Positions 1-9,065 of a stretch of 64,000 nt of DNA are shown here, piece after piece. Origin of the DNA: Bartonella sp. F02 (lineage in GTDB: Bacteria > Pseudomonadota > Alphaproteobacteria > Rhizobiales > Rhizobiaceae); NCBI RefSeq assembly GCF_026929975.1, contig NZ_JANHOK010000005.1, positions 78,914-142,913 on the forward strand, written 5' to 3'. Every line of letters starts with the position of its first letter. Position 1 is the first letter of the stretch. The notes beneath the pieces are model-generated. The model was not told where the DNA came from. It saw nothing but the letters and a program-made list of their open reading frames with translations, and searched no databases. The position numbers and the translations under genes are program-made.

Positions 1-375
1 GTTGAAGATGAGAAGACTCACTATCGTAGAACAAATGAACGGACAAATGTGCCACACGTATAGAGTGAAAGCTTGAATAAAGCTTTTATAAAAAAAATCA
101 CATCAAAGGTAAAGATCTTCTTAAATTAAAGATGACTCTCTGATGACTATCTTGTCGTAGATTAAAAAGCACGCTATAAAAGAAAGTGATTTCATAGAGC
201 AAGGGGTTTATTGTGTGGTCTGCTTTATTGAAGAAGACCAAAGGGAAGGTCTCATGTCTCTTTATATAGGATGATGAGCATCATACAAGAGATCAAGAGA
301 AAGTTTATATTGTGTCGCTCCATGGAGAGCAATAACCTGCCTTGAAAAAGAGGCAAATAAAAGGATGTTAGAAAG
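1..375. other. Left-edge spacer with a probable terminator
   Basis: No complete gene is visible here. A frame open from base 1 to a TAG at 61-63 could be the last 20 codons of a gene lying outside the window, but it is too short to identify. At about 69-89 an AAAGCTT...AAGCTTT inverted repeat followed by T-rich and A-rich bases looks like an intrinsic terminator for that upstream transcript. The rest is the leader of the next gene. Confidence 0.4.
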
Positions 376-1059
376 ATGGCAACACAACTTTTGATGCCTA
401 AAGCTACAGCAGTTTGGCTAGTTGATAATACAGCTCTTTCATTTGAGCAAATTGCAGAATTTTGTAAATTGCATGTGTTAGAAGTTAAGGCCATTGCGGA
501 TGGAGAAGCCGCTCATGGGATTAGAGGGCTTGATCCCATTAGTTCTGGGCAGTTGACACGTAGTGAAATCGCACGGGTGGAAGCCGATCAAACAGCACGG
601 TTAAAAATTTCTGAATCGAGAGTGCGTATCACTGAAAAAAAACGCAAAGGTGCACGTTATATTCCTCTTTCTCGACGTCAGGATCGTCCAAATGGAATTT
701 TATGGCTTGTGCTTAATCATCCTGAATTAAAAGATGCACAAATTGCACGCTTGATTGGAACAACAAAATCAACGATTGAGCAGATTCGTCACAGAACGCA
801 TTGGAATAGTGCTAATCTCACTCCTTTAGACCCTGTTGGGCTTGGCTTGTGTTCACAAATTGATTTGAATATTGAACTTCAGAAAGCAGAAAAAAATCGT
901 CTTGTTTCTGCAGAAGAAGATAAAACTTTGCTTCCTGCATCGATTACAGAAAATGCTCTGTTCAATGAAGAAGAGCAAAATATGGACAAAAATTTGGATG
1001 TTGATAAAGTCTTTGCTAAATTGAACGCTCTTCAAAGAAATCAACAAAATGATGGGTAA
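376..1059 (+). CDS. trcR: DUF1013 family cell-cycle transcriptional regulator (TrcR-like)
   Basis: The 227-residue protein has the conserved layout of the alphaproteobacterial DUF1013 family, named cell cycle transcriptional regulator TrcR in current annotation. Two helix-turn-helix-like stretches are visible, at about residues 21-44 (LSFEQIAEFCKLH core) and 118-140 (LKDAQIARLIGTTKSTIEQI), which suits a DNA-binding or RNA polymerase-associated protein. The acidic tail from about residue 190 is low in conservation. The ATG at 376 is preceded by a weak purine-rich site. It stands alone, with about 210 bases before pal. The family assignment is firm; the exact regulatory role is taken from family knowledge and is not shown here. 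Confidence 0.8.
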   Translation: MATQLLMPKATAVWLVDNTALSFEQIAEFCKLHVLEVKAIADGEAAHGIRGLDPISSGQLTRSEIARVEADQTARLKISESRVRITEKKRKGARYIPLSRRQDRPNGILWLVLNHPELKDAQIARLIGTTKSTIEQIRHRTHWNSANLTPLDPVGLGLCSQIDLNIELQKAEKNRLVSAEEDKTLLPASITENALFNEEEQNMDKNLDVDKVFAKLNALQRNQQNDG

Positions 1060-1273
1060 AATGAACTTAATCATTGAAGAATTGTTAGCTTGTGTTAAGA
1101 AAATAAACCGAAAACAGCATGAAGTCAGAAACTTTACAGAAAGTTCAAAGAAAAAGTGAAAAAGACATAAATCAATTTTATAGAGTTCTACATAGTCGAT
1201 ATTAATTTTAAAAAATTGTTTAGAATAATCTAGTTCTTTCAATTTTTATTCTTTCTGTAAGGAGAAGTCATTC

Positions 1274-1798
1274 ATGGATTGTGTCAACAAGATTATCCGT
1301 CAATACCCATTTGCAGGGCTTTTTGTTTTGCTTTTAACGATTGCGGGTTGTGCCACAAAAAATTTCGACACGACCAAAAATATGAGTCATGGTTATATGA
1401 ATGGCGCAAAAGGCCACAGTGCGCCTCCGGGGTCTGTTCAAGAGTTTATGGTGAATGTTGGAGATCGCGTTTTCTTTAGTTTGGATTCTTCAGCGGTTGA
1501 ATCGGATGCAAAAGAAATTCTTGCACGTCAAGCAGAATGGTTGTTACGCCATCCTCACTATTTTATCCTTATTGAAGGACATGCTGATGAACGTGGAACA
1601 CGGGAATATAATTTGGCGCTTGGGCAACGGCGTGCTGTTGCGGTTCGTGATTATTTAATCTCTTTAGGAGTTTCTTCACAACGGATGCAAACAATTTCAT
1701 ACGGAAAAGAGAGACCTGTCGCTGTTTGTGATAATATTTCCTGTTGGAATCAAAATCGACGGGCAGTCACAACTGTGAGCTCCATGAGAAGAAATTAA
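1274..1798 (+). CDS. pal: Peptidoglycan-associated lipoprotein Pal (OmpA-like)
   Basis: Pal is the outer-membrane lipoprotein of the Tol-Pal system, which ties the outer membrane to peptidoglycan during division. The 174-residue product has a lipoprotein signal with lipobox LTIAGC (lipidated Cys26) and a C-terminal OmpA-like domain at about 60-170, with the peptidoglycan-binding signature around IEGHADERGTREYN. A GGAG ribosome site at 1261 places the start at 1274. In most relatives tolB lies directly upstream and cpoB/ybgF directly downstream. Neither is present: upstream is trcR and downstream is a 400-base spacer before tilS. The neighbouring tilS-ftsH-glmM order is the usual alphaproteobacterial one. 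Confidence 0.93.
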   Translation: MDCVNKIIRQYPFAGLFVLLLTIAGCATKNFDTTKNMSHGYMNGAKGHSAPPGSVQEFMVNVGDRVFFSLDSSAVESDAKEILARQAEWLLRHPHYFILIEGHADERGTREYNLALGQRRAVAVRDYLISLGVSSQRMQTISYGKERPVAVCDNISCWNQNRRAVTTVSSMRRN

Positions 1799-2199
1799 AA
1801 AAACTTATTTCAATGGTCTCTTGAAGACTATTGATTGAGGGGGCGGGGGGCAGCGCATGTATGTACTCAAGAAATAGAAGTGGAGCATTGTTTCTTGAGT
1901 GCTTATCCTTACAGCATGTGTTTGCTTTCCCTACCCGCTTGGGATAGGGAATCGGTTGGAAATTGGCACAGATCACTGAAATGAAACAAAAATTTCAGAA
2001 AATTAAAATTGCCTTTCTCAAATGAAGAATTTAAATCTGTTCTTATGAATGAGACCTAAGTGATTTAAAAACTATGATTTAAAAATTATTTACAGACACA
2101 GGTCAGCACGTTACAGAAAAGTGAATATCCCAGTTTTTTCCTTTTTCAAGGGAAGATGTTTTTGATAAACGATTTAAATGAGGAGCAGAAACTTTCTCA
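1799..2199. other. pal-tilS spacer with two strong hairpins
   Basis: No gene is seen in this 400-base gap, where cpoB would be expected in related genomes. Two stem-loops stand out. The arms ACTCAAGAAA (1865-1874) and TTTCTTGAGT (1891-1900) pair perfectly. TTCCCTACCC (1927-1936) pairs with GGGATAGGGAA (1941-1951) with one bulge around a GCTT loop. Neither is followed by a T-run, so they do not look like simple terminators. They could be a structured leader of tilS, a 3' end of pal, or a small RNA. Confidence 0.45.
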
Positions 2200-3609
2200 G
2201 TGCCTATTCAATTAGCAGAGAATCTTTTTAAAAAGTCCGATTTTTCTGAATGTCAGAAGCTGCTTCTTGCTGTTTCTGGGGGCGGTGATTCGCTTGCTTT
2301 ATTATTTCTGGTTCGGGATCATTTGAAAACGCTGTCGGCTCCTCCTGAGGTCATTGTGGTGACAGTGGATCATCAATTGCGTCAAGAATCAGCGCGTGAA
2401 GCAGAATACGTTGCAGAAATCTGCCATGCTTATCAGATGAAACATATTATTGTGCGGTGGGAAGGTGAAAAACCGAAAACAAATATTTCTGAAAAGGCCC
2501 GCATTGCCCGCTATGATCTTTTGTTTAAAGAAGCTCAAAAACAGGGCGCAACGCTGATTATGACAGGCCATACACTGAATGATCAGGTTGAAACTTATCA
2601 AATGCGCAGTCAACGGGTTCAAAAAAAACAAAAAATTAAGCACAAAAAAAGTACAGAAAAAGTAGAAGAAAAATTGACTCTTCAACCAGATACGGGTGTG
2701 GAAAACGATCAATTAGAGTGGAGACGAGGATTGTCTTGTATGCCACGGGAGTCATTACTATGCCAAAAGGTGCGTTTGATCCGTCCATTACTTGGTGTCA
2801 GACGCGCAACATTGCGTTCTTATTTATCATTAAAAGGAAAAACGTGGATTGAGGATCCAACAAATGAAGATATGAATTTTGAACGGGTGCGTGTGCGGCA
2901 TTCTATTCCTTCTGAGCAGTTGATGACCATTGCTGGAAAGATCAATGAAGCGACGCTTAAACGGCGCCAGCAAGCACAAAAGATTGCGGATTTAATTTTA
3001 GCATTAGATATTTCTGTTAAATATGGGCGTTGTTTTATAAAAAATCCTGCTCCCTGCTTATACAAACATCCATATTTCTCCTTTGTTGTGGGATTATTTG
3101 CCGTCTTGATGGGAGGACGCTCTTATTTGCTTTCTTATCAAAAATTAATGAATCTCGGTCAAAAATTATGTTTGCAATATCCAGAAAAACAACGGTTGAC
3201 TCTGGGAGGATCTGTCATTGAATATAGTCAAAAGGGCATTTCTTTTTGGCGTGAATTTCGAAATCTGAAAGAAGAGACAATTGCACCAGGTGAGACACTT
3301 GTATGGGATGGGCGCTATCAAGTGACCAATCATGAAAAACAAGCAATCAAGGTCGGGGCAGCAGATCTTGAGCACTTGAAATATTTTCTTGATAATGGCA
3401 TAGTGAGTTTAGAGCGTCCTCACTTTCCTTCTTTGCAAACTCTTCTGATGATTTCAAAGGAAACAAAGATCATTATTCCAGAGCTTACAGATCTATCCTC
3501 TGCGCACCATGAAATCGCTATCACGCGCATCATGGCACCCTTTAATTGGTTATTATCGCAAGAAGATGCTGCAATTGTTCATGTTATTTGGCCTTTTTTT
3601 AGAATTTAA
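2200..3609 (+). CDS. tilS: tRNA(Ile)-lysidine synthetase TilS
   Basis: TilS is the ATP-dependent ligase that converts C34 of tRNA-Ile(CAU) to lysidine, so that the tRNA reads AUA and is charged with isoleucine. The 469-residue protein has the PP-loop ATP pyrophosphatase motif SGGGDS at residues 26-31 and the following family blocks (TVDHQLR, MTGHTLNDQVET). The N-terminal catalytic domain carries a lysine-rich insertion at about 142-170 (RVQKKQKIKHKKSTEKVEEK). The C-terminal half is divergent, as is common in the family. Translation appears to start at GTG 2200, with an AGGAG site at 2181. It precedes ftsH in the same direction, as in many Proteobacteria. Confidence 0.92.
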   Translation: MPIQLAENLFKKSDFSECQKLLLAVSGGGDSLALLFLVRDHLKTLSAPPEVIVVTVDHQLRQESAREAEYVAEICHAYQMKHIIVRWEGEKPKTNISEKARIARYDLLFKEAQKQGATLIMTGHTLNDQVETYQMRSQRVQKKQKIKHKKSTEKVEEKLTLQPDTGVENDQLEWRRGLSCMPRESLLCQKVRLIRPLLGVRRATLRSYLSLKGKTWIEDPTNEDMNFERVRVRHSIPSEQLMTIAGKINEATLKRRQQAQKIADLILALDISVKYGRCFIKNPAPCLYKHPYFSFVVGLFAVLMGGRSYLLSYQKLMNLGQKLCLQYPEKQRLTLGGSVIEYSQKGISFWREFRNLKEETIAPGETLVWDGRYQVTNHEKQAIKVGAADLEHLKYFLDNGIVSLERPHFPSLQTLLMISKETKIIIPELTDLSSAHHEIAITRIMAPFNWLLSQEDAAIVHVIWPFFRI

Positions 3610-3639
3610 AAGAGAATATTTTAATATCAAGGAGAAAAG

Positions 3640-3714
3640 ATGAAGAAAATCGTTCTAAAAGGTGATAAACATCTTGTCATATCTTGGCAAGGCGGAGACA
3701 AGGTTATATGTTAA
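3640..3714 (+). CDS. Possible 24-residue small protein between tilS and ftsH
   Basis: An ATG at 3640 has a good GGAGAA ribosome site at 3631 and opens a 24-codon frame (MKKIVLKGDKHLVISW...) ending with TAA at 3714. I recognise no family. The frame overlaps the likely ftsH promoter region, so it may be a leader peptide or a chance reading frame. Confidence rests only on the ribosome site and the neighbouring position. Confidence 0.25.
   Translation: MKKIVLKGDKHLVISWQGGDKVIC
3683..3709 (+). promoter_or_regulatory. Possible RpoH-like promoter of ftsH
   Basis: CTTG (3683-3686), 17 bases, then TTATAT (3704-3709) resembles the alphaproteobacterial heat-shock sigma-32 arrangement (CTTG-N17/18-CyTATnT), 50 bases before ftsH, a gene commonly under heat-shock control. 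The -10 side is imperfect and a housekeeping promoter is equally possible. Confidence 0.3.
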
Positions 3715-3759
3715 AGAATAACTCTTTAAGAAATTATATCTGATTTAAGTGGACCTAAT

Positions 3760-5802
3760 ATGAATTCCAATTATCGCTCCCTTTTTATTTGGGGGATTAT
3801 CGCTTTAATTCTCATTGTTTCATTTTCTCTCTTTAATGGAGGGAACCAGCGTGCGGGAACGGGTGAGCTTTCTTATTCTGAATTTTTACAGAAAGTTGAA
3901 AATAATGAACTTTATTCTGTCACTATTCAGGGGCAACGGTTAACAGGACAGACCACAGATCGTAAAGTTGTTTCAACTTATGCACCAAGAGATCCGAGTT
4001 TGGTGCAAAAGCTAGAAAATAAAAAGGTTAATGTGAAGGCTGTTCCTGAAAGTTCTGGAAATAACATCTTTCTCAATCTATTGTTTTCGTTACTTCCTGT
4101 GATTATTATTGTGGGTGCCTGGATCTTCTTTATGCGGCAAATGCAAAATGGATCCCGTGGGGCCATGGGGTTTGGTAAATCAAAAGCAAAATTACTGAAT
4201 GAAGCGCAGGGGCGTGTCACGTTTCAAGATGTCGCAGGTGTTGAAGAAGCGAAACAAGATCTCCAAGAAATTGTCGAATTTTTACGCGATCCGCAAAAAT
4301 TTCAGCGTTTAGGAGGACGTATTCCACGCGGTGTTTTACTCGTTGGTCCTCCTGGAACTGGGAAAACCTTGCTTGCACGCTCTGTAGCAGGAGAAGCCAA
4401 TGTCCCATTCTTCACAATTTCAGGATCAGACTTTGTGGAAATGTTTGTGGGTGTAGGGGCAAGCCGTGTTCGGGATATGTTTGATCAGGCTAAAAAAAAT
4501 GCACCTTGTATCATCTTTATTGATGAAATTGATGCAGTGGGACGTCATCGTGGAGCCGGTTTGGGCGGTGGAAATGATGAACGAGAACAGACATTAAATC
4601 AGTTGCTGGTTGAAATGGATGGTTTTGAACCCAATGAAAGCATCATTCTGATTGCTGCAACAAACCGTCCCGATGTGCTTGATCCTGCTTTATTAAGACC
4701 AGGGCGATTTGACCGACAAGTTGTTGTGCCAAATCCTGATGTTTCTGGACGGGAACAAATTTTAAAAGTTCATGTGCGGAATGTGCCTTTAGCACCAAAT
4801 GTGGATTTGAAAGTTTTGGCTAGAGGAACTCCAGGATTCTCTGGTGCAGATCTGATGAACCTTGTGAATGAAGCCGCTTTAATGGCTGCAAGCCGCAATA
4901 AAAGAGTGGTGACAATGCAAGAGTTCGAAGATGCAAAAGATAAAGTGATGATGGGAGCTGAACGGCGATCAACGGCTATGACGCAAGAAGAAAAAGAGCT
5001 GACAGCCTATCACGAAGCAGGGCATGCTATTGTTGCTCTCAATGTTCCTGTGGCCGATCCTGTTCATAAGGCAACCATTGTTCCAAGAGGAAGAGCTTTA
5101 GGGATGGTGATGCAATTGCCTGAGGGAGACCGCTATTCCATGAGTTATCGGTGGATGATTTCACGTCTGGCCATTATGATGGGAGGAAGAGTGGCGGAAG
5201 AATTGAAATTTGGAAAGGAAAATATTACGTCGGGTGCGGCGTCCGATATTGAACAAGCAACAAAATTAGCACGGGCTATGATTACACGATGGGGGTTTTC
5301 TGATCTGCTAGGAAATGTTGCTTATGGAGATAATCAGGATGAAGTTTTTTTAGGACATACCGTTGCCAGAACGCAAAATGTTTCTGAAGAAACAGCACGG
5401 ATGATTGATTCTGAAGTACGGAAGCTGATTGATGATGCCTATAAAAGTGCAACAAAAATTTTGAAAACAAAAGAAAAGCAATGGTTCGCTTTGGCTCAAG
5501 GTTTGTTGGAATATGAAACATTAACTGGTGCAGAAATTAACGAGGTGATTGCTGGAAAATCGCCTTCACGAACACAAGGGAATGTTAATGAACCTCCACG
5601 GACATCTGCTGTCCCTAAAATAACAGCAAAAACGGGGAAAGAGACAGAAAAATCGAGTAAGACAAAGTCTGAAAGTACTGAGCTTGAGGAAACTCAGCTT
5701 AAAGAAGATCCGTCGACGGGGAAAAACTCTGGAGAAGCCAAAAGCGATGCGGTTAAAGCGAAAAAAACCAAATCCAAAGCTGCGAAGACTAAGGATACTT
5801 AA
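3760..5802 (+). CDS. ftsH: ATP-dependent zinc metalloprotease FtsH
   Basis: FtsH is the membrane-anchored AAA+ protease that degrades misassembled membrane proteins and unstable regulators. Over 680 residues there is an N-terminal membrane helix (about 7-25), a periplasmic domain, a second helix (about 105-125), the AAA+ module with Walker A GPPGTGKT at about 196-203, Walker B IIFIDEID, the second region of homology with paired arginines (RPGRFDRQ), and the M41 zinc site HEAGH at about 418-422. The last 80 residues form a long Lys/Glu/Thr-rich tail ([12 protein letters not shown] end), longer than in E. coli FtsH. Gene order tilS-ftsH-glmM is conserved in alphaproteobacteria. Confidence 0.96.
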   Translation: MNSNYRSLFIWGIIALILIVSFSLFNGGNQRAGTGELSYSEFLQKVENNELYSVTIQGQRLTGQTTDRKVVSTYAPRDPSLVQKLENKKVNVKAVPESSGNNIFLNLLFSLLPVIIIVGAWIFFMRQMQNGSRGAMGFGKSKAKLLNEAQGRVTFQDVAGVEEAKQDLQEIVEFLRDPQKFQRLGGRIPRGVLLVGPPGTGKTLLARSVAGEANVPFFTISGSDFVEMFVGVGASRVRDMFDQAKKNAPCIIFIDEIDAVGRHRGAGLGGGNDEREQTLNQLLVEMDGFEPNESIILIAATNRPDVLDPALLRPGRFDRQVVVPNPDVSGREQILKVHVRNVPLAPNVDLKVLARGTPGFSGADLMNLVNEAALMAASRNKRVVTMQEFEDAKDKVMMGAERRSTAMTQEEKELTAYHEAGHAIVALNVPVADPVHKATIVPRGRALGMVMQLPEGDRYSMSYRWMISRLAIMMGGRVAEELKFGKENITSGAASDIEQATKLARAMITRWGFSDLLGNVAYGDNQDEVFLGHTVARTQNVSEETARMIDSEVRKLIDDAYKSATKILKTKEKQWFALAQGLLEYETLTGAEINEVIAGKSPSRTQGNVNEPPRTSAVPKITAKTGKETEKSSKTKSESTELEETQLKEDPSTGKNSGEAKSDAVKAKKTKSKAAKTKDT

Positions 5803-6342
5803 AAGACATCAAAAATAAAAATGAAGATCAATAAATGGATGTTTTTAAGAGGAAATAAACTCTAGACAAAGTAAAGACGTTGAGACGCAAAAAGTGCGTC
5901 TCAACCAAAAGAAGAAAAAACTCCAAAAGAAGACAAAACTATTGTCTTGTGATGCTGCAAAAGGATCAAACAAGAAGATAAAGTGAGTGTGTGGCAATTC
6001 GTTTAAGTCTCTATAAAATGAAAAAGAAGATCTGAAGAAATCTGTAAAAAAATTGAAAAGAGAAAACTCAAAAATTCTGTTAAGATTTTTTTTAGAGATA
6101 TATTTGATGCTATTCGAGTGAATAATGTTCCCCATAGTGATCAAAATAGTGTGTTGTCCTACCAAAAAGAGAGTAAGCAACAGGTTTTGCATCAATAAAA
6201 TTGAAAAATTTTCTGAGGTGGAAACGTGGATTTTTAAGTGAGCGTTTTTATTGTTTAATTTGATGATTTCAAAAGAAAAATAGAATCGAATTCTAGTCTG
6301 AAGAGACTGTGAAGAAAAAAGTGCGTGGACAAAGGAAAAAAG
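5803..6342. other. ftsH-glmM spacer with an 11-bp hairpin
   Basis: This gap of about 540 bases shows no convincing gene; a minus-strand open stretch at 5845-6195 is Phe/Ser-rich low-complexity and is likely noise. A perfect 11-bp stem-loop, GTTGAGACGCA (5879-5889) with TGCGTCTCAAC (5895-5905), lies 77 bases after ftsH. No T-run follows on either strand. It may stabilise or process the ftsH 3' end. Confidence 0.4.
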
Positions 6343-7692
6343 ATGGCGCGAAAATATTTCGGGACAGATGGAATTCGAGGGAAAGCTAATTTTTTTCCCA
6401 TGACGCCAGATTTTGCCATGAAAGTTGGAATGGCGGTTGGAATTTTATTTCGATCACACCATCAATCGCATCGTGTTGTTATCGGAAAAGACACACGTTT
6501 GTCTGGATATATGTTAGAAAATGCTTTGGTTGCAGGATTTACTGCTGCCGGAATGGATGCTTTTTTATTGGGGCCTGTCCCTACACCTGCAGTGGCGATG
6601 TTATGTCGTTCATTACGTGCGGATATTGGAGTGATGATTTCTGCTTCGCATAATCCTTTTTATGATAATGGGATTAAGCTTTTTGGAGCCGATGGATTTA
6701 AATTATCTGATGAAATAGAACAAAAAATTGAACAGTTAATTGACACGGATTTATCGAAATCTTTAGCGGGTTCTAGAGAAATTGGATGTGCAAAACGGGT
6801 TGAAGGCGATATCTACCGTTATATTGAATATGCAAAACGAACTTTACCGCGGGATGTAAGGTTGGATGATTTACGGATTGTGGTTGATTGTGCCAATGGC
6901 GCTGCTTATAAAGCCGCGCCTCGCGCTTTATGGGAACTGGGAGCAGAGGTTTTTGCGATCAATGATGAACCAAATGGTTTTAATATTAATCAAAAATGTG
7001 GGTCAACCGATCTCGATTCTTTAAAAAAGAAAGTGCATGAAGTGCGGGCTGATGTGGGAATTGCTCTTGATGGCGATGGAGACCGCGTTTTAATGGTGGA
7101 TGAAAAAGCGCAAACAATTGATGGAGATCAGTTGATTGCAGTTATTGCTGAGCATTGGCACAAAAATGAACGGTTACAACAAAACGGTGTTGTTGCGACA
7201 ATCATGTCGAACTTGGGGCTTGAGCGTTTTTTAATGAGTAAAGGCTTGGATCTCATTCGAACCAAGGTTGGAGATCGCTATGTCGTTGATACAATGCGTA
7301 AAAAAGGCTACAATGTTGGCGGGGAAGCTTCGGGACACATTGTTTTGAGTGATTTTTGCACAACAGGGGATGGTCTTGTGGCTGCATTACAGATCTTGGC
7401 TTGTATGCAGGAAAGTCAACAGTCTATGAGCGAGTTGTGTCAGCGTTTTGAGTTTGTACCGCAGGTTTCAAAAAATATAAAAATTAAAGATAAAAATGTT
7501 TTACAGAAATCTGAAATAAAAACAGCAATCGATAAAGCAACACAACGCTTGGGACAAAATGCTCGATTGGTTATTCGTCCTTCTGGAACGGAACCGCTAA
7601 TCCGTGTTATGGCAGAAGGGGATGATGAAAGAGTAATTGAAGCGATTGTTACCGATATGGTGGATGTTATTGCACGCAATAATAATCTTTAA
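6343..7692 (+). CDS. glmM: Phosphoglucosamine mutase GlmM
   Basis: GlmM interconverts glucosamine-6-phosphate and glucosamine-1-phosphate on the way to UDP-GlcNAc for peptidoglycan and lipid A. I place the start at ATG 6343, giving the family's usual [13 protein letters not shown] beginning with an AAAGGA site just upstream; an in-frame GTG at 6325 would add six residues. The phosphoserine loop ISASHNP (about residues 98-104), the metal-binding DGDGDR (about 243-248), the sugar-binding GGEASGH and the phosphate-binding RPSGTEP near the C-terminus are all present. The length of 449 residues is normal. Confidence 0.95.
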   Translation: MARKYFGTDGIRGKANFFPMTPDFAMKVGMAVGILFRSHHQSHRVVIGKDTRLSGYMLENALVAGFTAAGMDAFLLGPVPTPAVAMLCRSLRADIGVMISASHNPFYDNGIKLFGADGFKLSDEIEQKIEQLIDTDLSKSLAGSREIGCAKRVEGDIYRYIEYAKRTLPRDVRLDDLRIVVDCANGAAYKAAPRALWELGAEVFAINDEPNGFNINQKCGSTDLDSLKKKVHEVRADVGIALDGDGDRVLMVDEKAQTIDGDQLIAVIAEHWHKNERLQQNGVVATIMSNLGLERFLMSKGLDLIRTKVGDRYVVDTMRKKGYNVGGEASGHIVLSDFCTTGDGLVAALQILACMQESQQSMSELCQRFEFVPQVSKNIKIKDKNVLQKSEIKTAIDKATQRLGQNARLVIRPSGTEPLIRVMAEGDDERVIEAIVTDMVDVIARNNNL

Positions 7693-7756
7693 GCAAAATA
7701 TCGATTAAAAAAAATACAGATTTTCAAGGGATCCTGTCTCTCTCTTTCATGAAGAG

Positions 7757-7785
7757 AAAAGTGCTTCTCTCTCAGAGAGAAGCAC
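7757..7785 (-). terminator. Intrinsic terminator of the DUF883/holin-like operon
   Basis: GTGCTTCTCT and AGAGAAGCAC (7761-7785) form a perfect 10-bp stem with a 5-base loop. Read on the minus strand it is followed by TTTT, so it fits the end of the minus-strand gene pair at 7825-8592. On the plus strand (glmM side) no T-run follows. Confidence 0.65.
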
Positions 7786-7824
7786 CTTGGGGGGGAGCTC
7801 AAATTTGTGTTTAAAGCATGCCTT

Positions 7825-8262
7825 TTAAGAAGAGCCTTTTTTGTCTTTTTGCCATAAAAGATAAGCCGCAAGCCCAAGGGCTGGTACACCTAGTTTAGCA
7901 AGAGGCAGATATTGACTTAAAAGTGCAAGACCGGATACGGTTGATGCGGCTATCAATTCATGATTGCGTTCTTTTAACTGCTTTTTGTGTTTGTATTGTT
8001 GGTAGGTTTTAAAAAGACGTCCCAAAAAAATGCTGAATCCTGCAATAAAAAGCCAAATGACAAAAAGAGTTCCGGCTGCAGCAAGAGGAGACATCACAAA
8101 ACAAAGAGCAATAAAACCTATAATGTTTAAAAATATCAGAGCCATAAACAATGAAATCCCAATCATGATGCAAAAAATCATTTGAGTTTGAATTTTTTTG
8201 ACGGTGTTTTTGATCCCACCGCCAACAAAATAGCTCATGAGAGGTGCAACGAAGTTATACAT
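7825..8262 (-). CDS. Small membrane protein, phage-holin-superfamily-like
   Basis: The 145-residue protein has two or three hydrophobic segments: a first long hairpin around residues 27-85 (MIFCIMIGISLFMALIFL and AAAGTLFVIWLFIAGFSIF), then a basic stretch (KTYQQYKHKKQLKERN), then a C-terminal hydrophobic region (LAKLGVPALGLAAYLLW). This layout is that of the holin-superfamily-III/YqjE-type proteins commonly found beside DUF883 (YqjD/ElaB) genes. It lies 3 bases after such a gene and is probably co-transcribed. No lytic role is implied; in other bacteria the pair is envelope-stress-related. The function is unknown. Confidence 0.6.
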   Translation of the reverse strand: MYNFVAPLMSYFVGGGIKNTVKKIQTQMIFCIMIGISLFMALIFLNIIGFIALCFVMSPLAAAGTLFVIWLFIAGFSIFLGRLFKTYQQYKHKKQLKERNHELIAASTVSGLALLSQYLPLAKLGVPALGLAAYLLWQKDKKGSS

Positions 8263-8265
8263 GAA

Positions 8266-8592
8266 TTAACGACGCAACAATTGAGCAAGAATAAAACCAA
8301 CACCCGCTGCAAATAGAACGCTTTTCCCTGGATTCTTATGGATGCAGTGGTTCATATAGTGTTCAAAATCATTGATCTTGTCTTTTGCTTGAGAGATGAT
8401 TTCTTCACCATTGTCTTTTGCGGAATGATAAAGTTTTTCAGCTTTGTGTTTTGTGTCGTTTAATTTATTTGCACCAAGGTCACTCAAGCTTGAAGTAATG
8501 TCTGCAATTTCACCGCGCAATTGTTTCAATTGTGTTTGGAGCTCTTTTTCTTTTCCCATTTCTTTATTTCCTGCCATTTTATTGTTTGCCAT
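8266..8592 (-). CDS. DUF883 family (YqjD/ElaB-like) membrane-anchored protein
   Basis: The 108-residue protein has an alpha-helical, charge-rich N-terminal part (about 15-75, coiled-coil-like, KELQTQLKQLRGEIADITSS) and the typical DUF883 C-terminus: HKNPGKSVLFAAGVGFILAQLLRR, a glycine-containing membrane anchor ending in paired arginines. YqjD and ElaB of E. coli are tail-anchored inner-membrane proteins that associate with stationary-phase ribosomes; that role is family knowledge and not evident here. It is the first gene of a two-gene minus-strand unit with the holin-like gene. Confidence 0.75.
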   Translation of the reverse strand: MANNKMAGNKEMGKEKELQTQLKQLRGEIADITSSLSDLGANKLNDTKHKAEKLYHSAKDNGEEIISQAKDKINDFEHYMNHCIHKNPGKSVLFAAGVGFILAQLLRR

Positions 8593-9035
8593 GATGATTA
8601 TTCTCTCTTTTTTTGAGTGTTGTATTTTATGGACGCATTTGCTTTAGAGTAAAAATTTTTGAATATTTATAGTGCGGATAACGTTGCATAAGCTTCTTGG
8701 TTCCATCTTTTTATTTTTTTGCAAAAAAAATCGGTTCGATCCGTTTTCTGCGGATAAAGGGAAAGAAATTTTTATTCCAGAGACAAGAAAAGATGTTTTA
8801 TGAAAAAAAGAAAGATGGATAAAATATCTTTGAAAAAGAGAAAGAAAAGAAAACAATAAACGAAAATAAAAACACTGTTTTATGATCAATTCAGAGAGTG
8901 TGTCTGTGAGAAGATTGCTCAAATGTTTTTCTCTTTTTACGTGCCTTTTGTTGCCATAAGGTATTCCTTAAATTTGACACACAATACCGTTATGAAACAT
9001 CACCTTAAGAAAATGATAAAAAATGATCAGCAGAA
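8593..9035. other. Divergent spacer upstream of exbB
   Basis: This spacer of about 440 bases separates the divergent DUF883 and exbB transcripts. I see A/T-rich sequence, no convincing gene and no clear Irr or Fur box. A TTGACA hexamer near 8978 lacks a well-spaced -10 element. Confidence 0.4.
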
Positions 9036-9065
9036 TTGTGTGAAGGAAAGGGGTATAAATATAAG

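Noticed and set aside
252..494. 80-codon minus-strand frame
   Set aside because: Antisense to trcR and its leader; no ribosome site.
1803..1835. Terminator after pal (CAATGGTCT/AGACTATTG stem)
   Set aside because: One mismatch and no T-run directly following on either strand.
5845..6195. 116-codon minus-strand Phe/Ser-rich frame in the ftsH-glmM spacer
   Set aside because: Low-complexity composition from AT-rich DNA, no ribosome site, no family.
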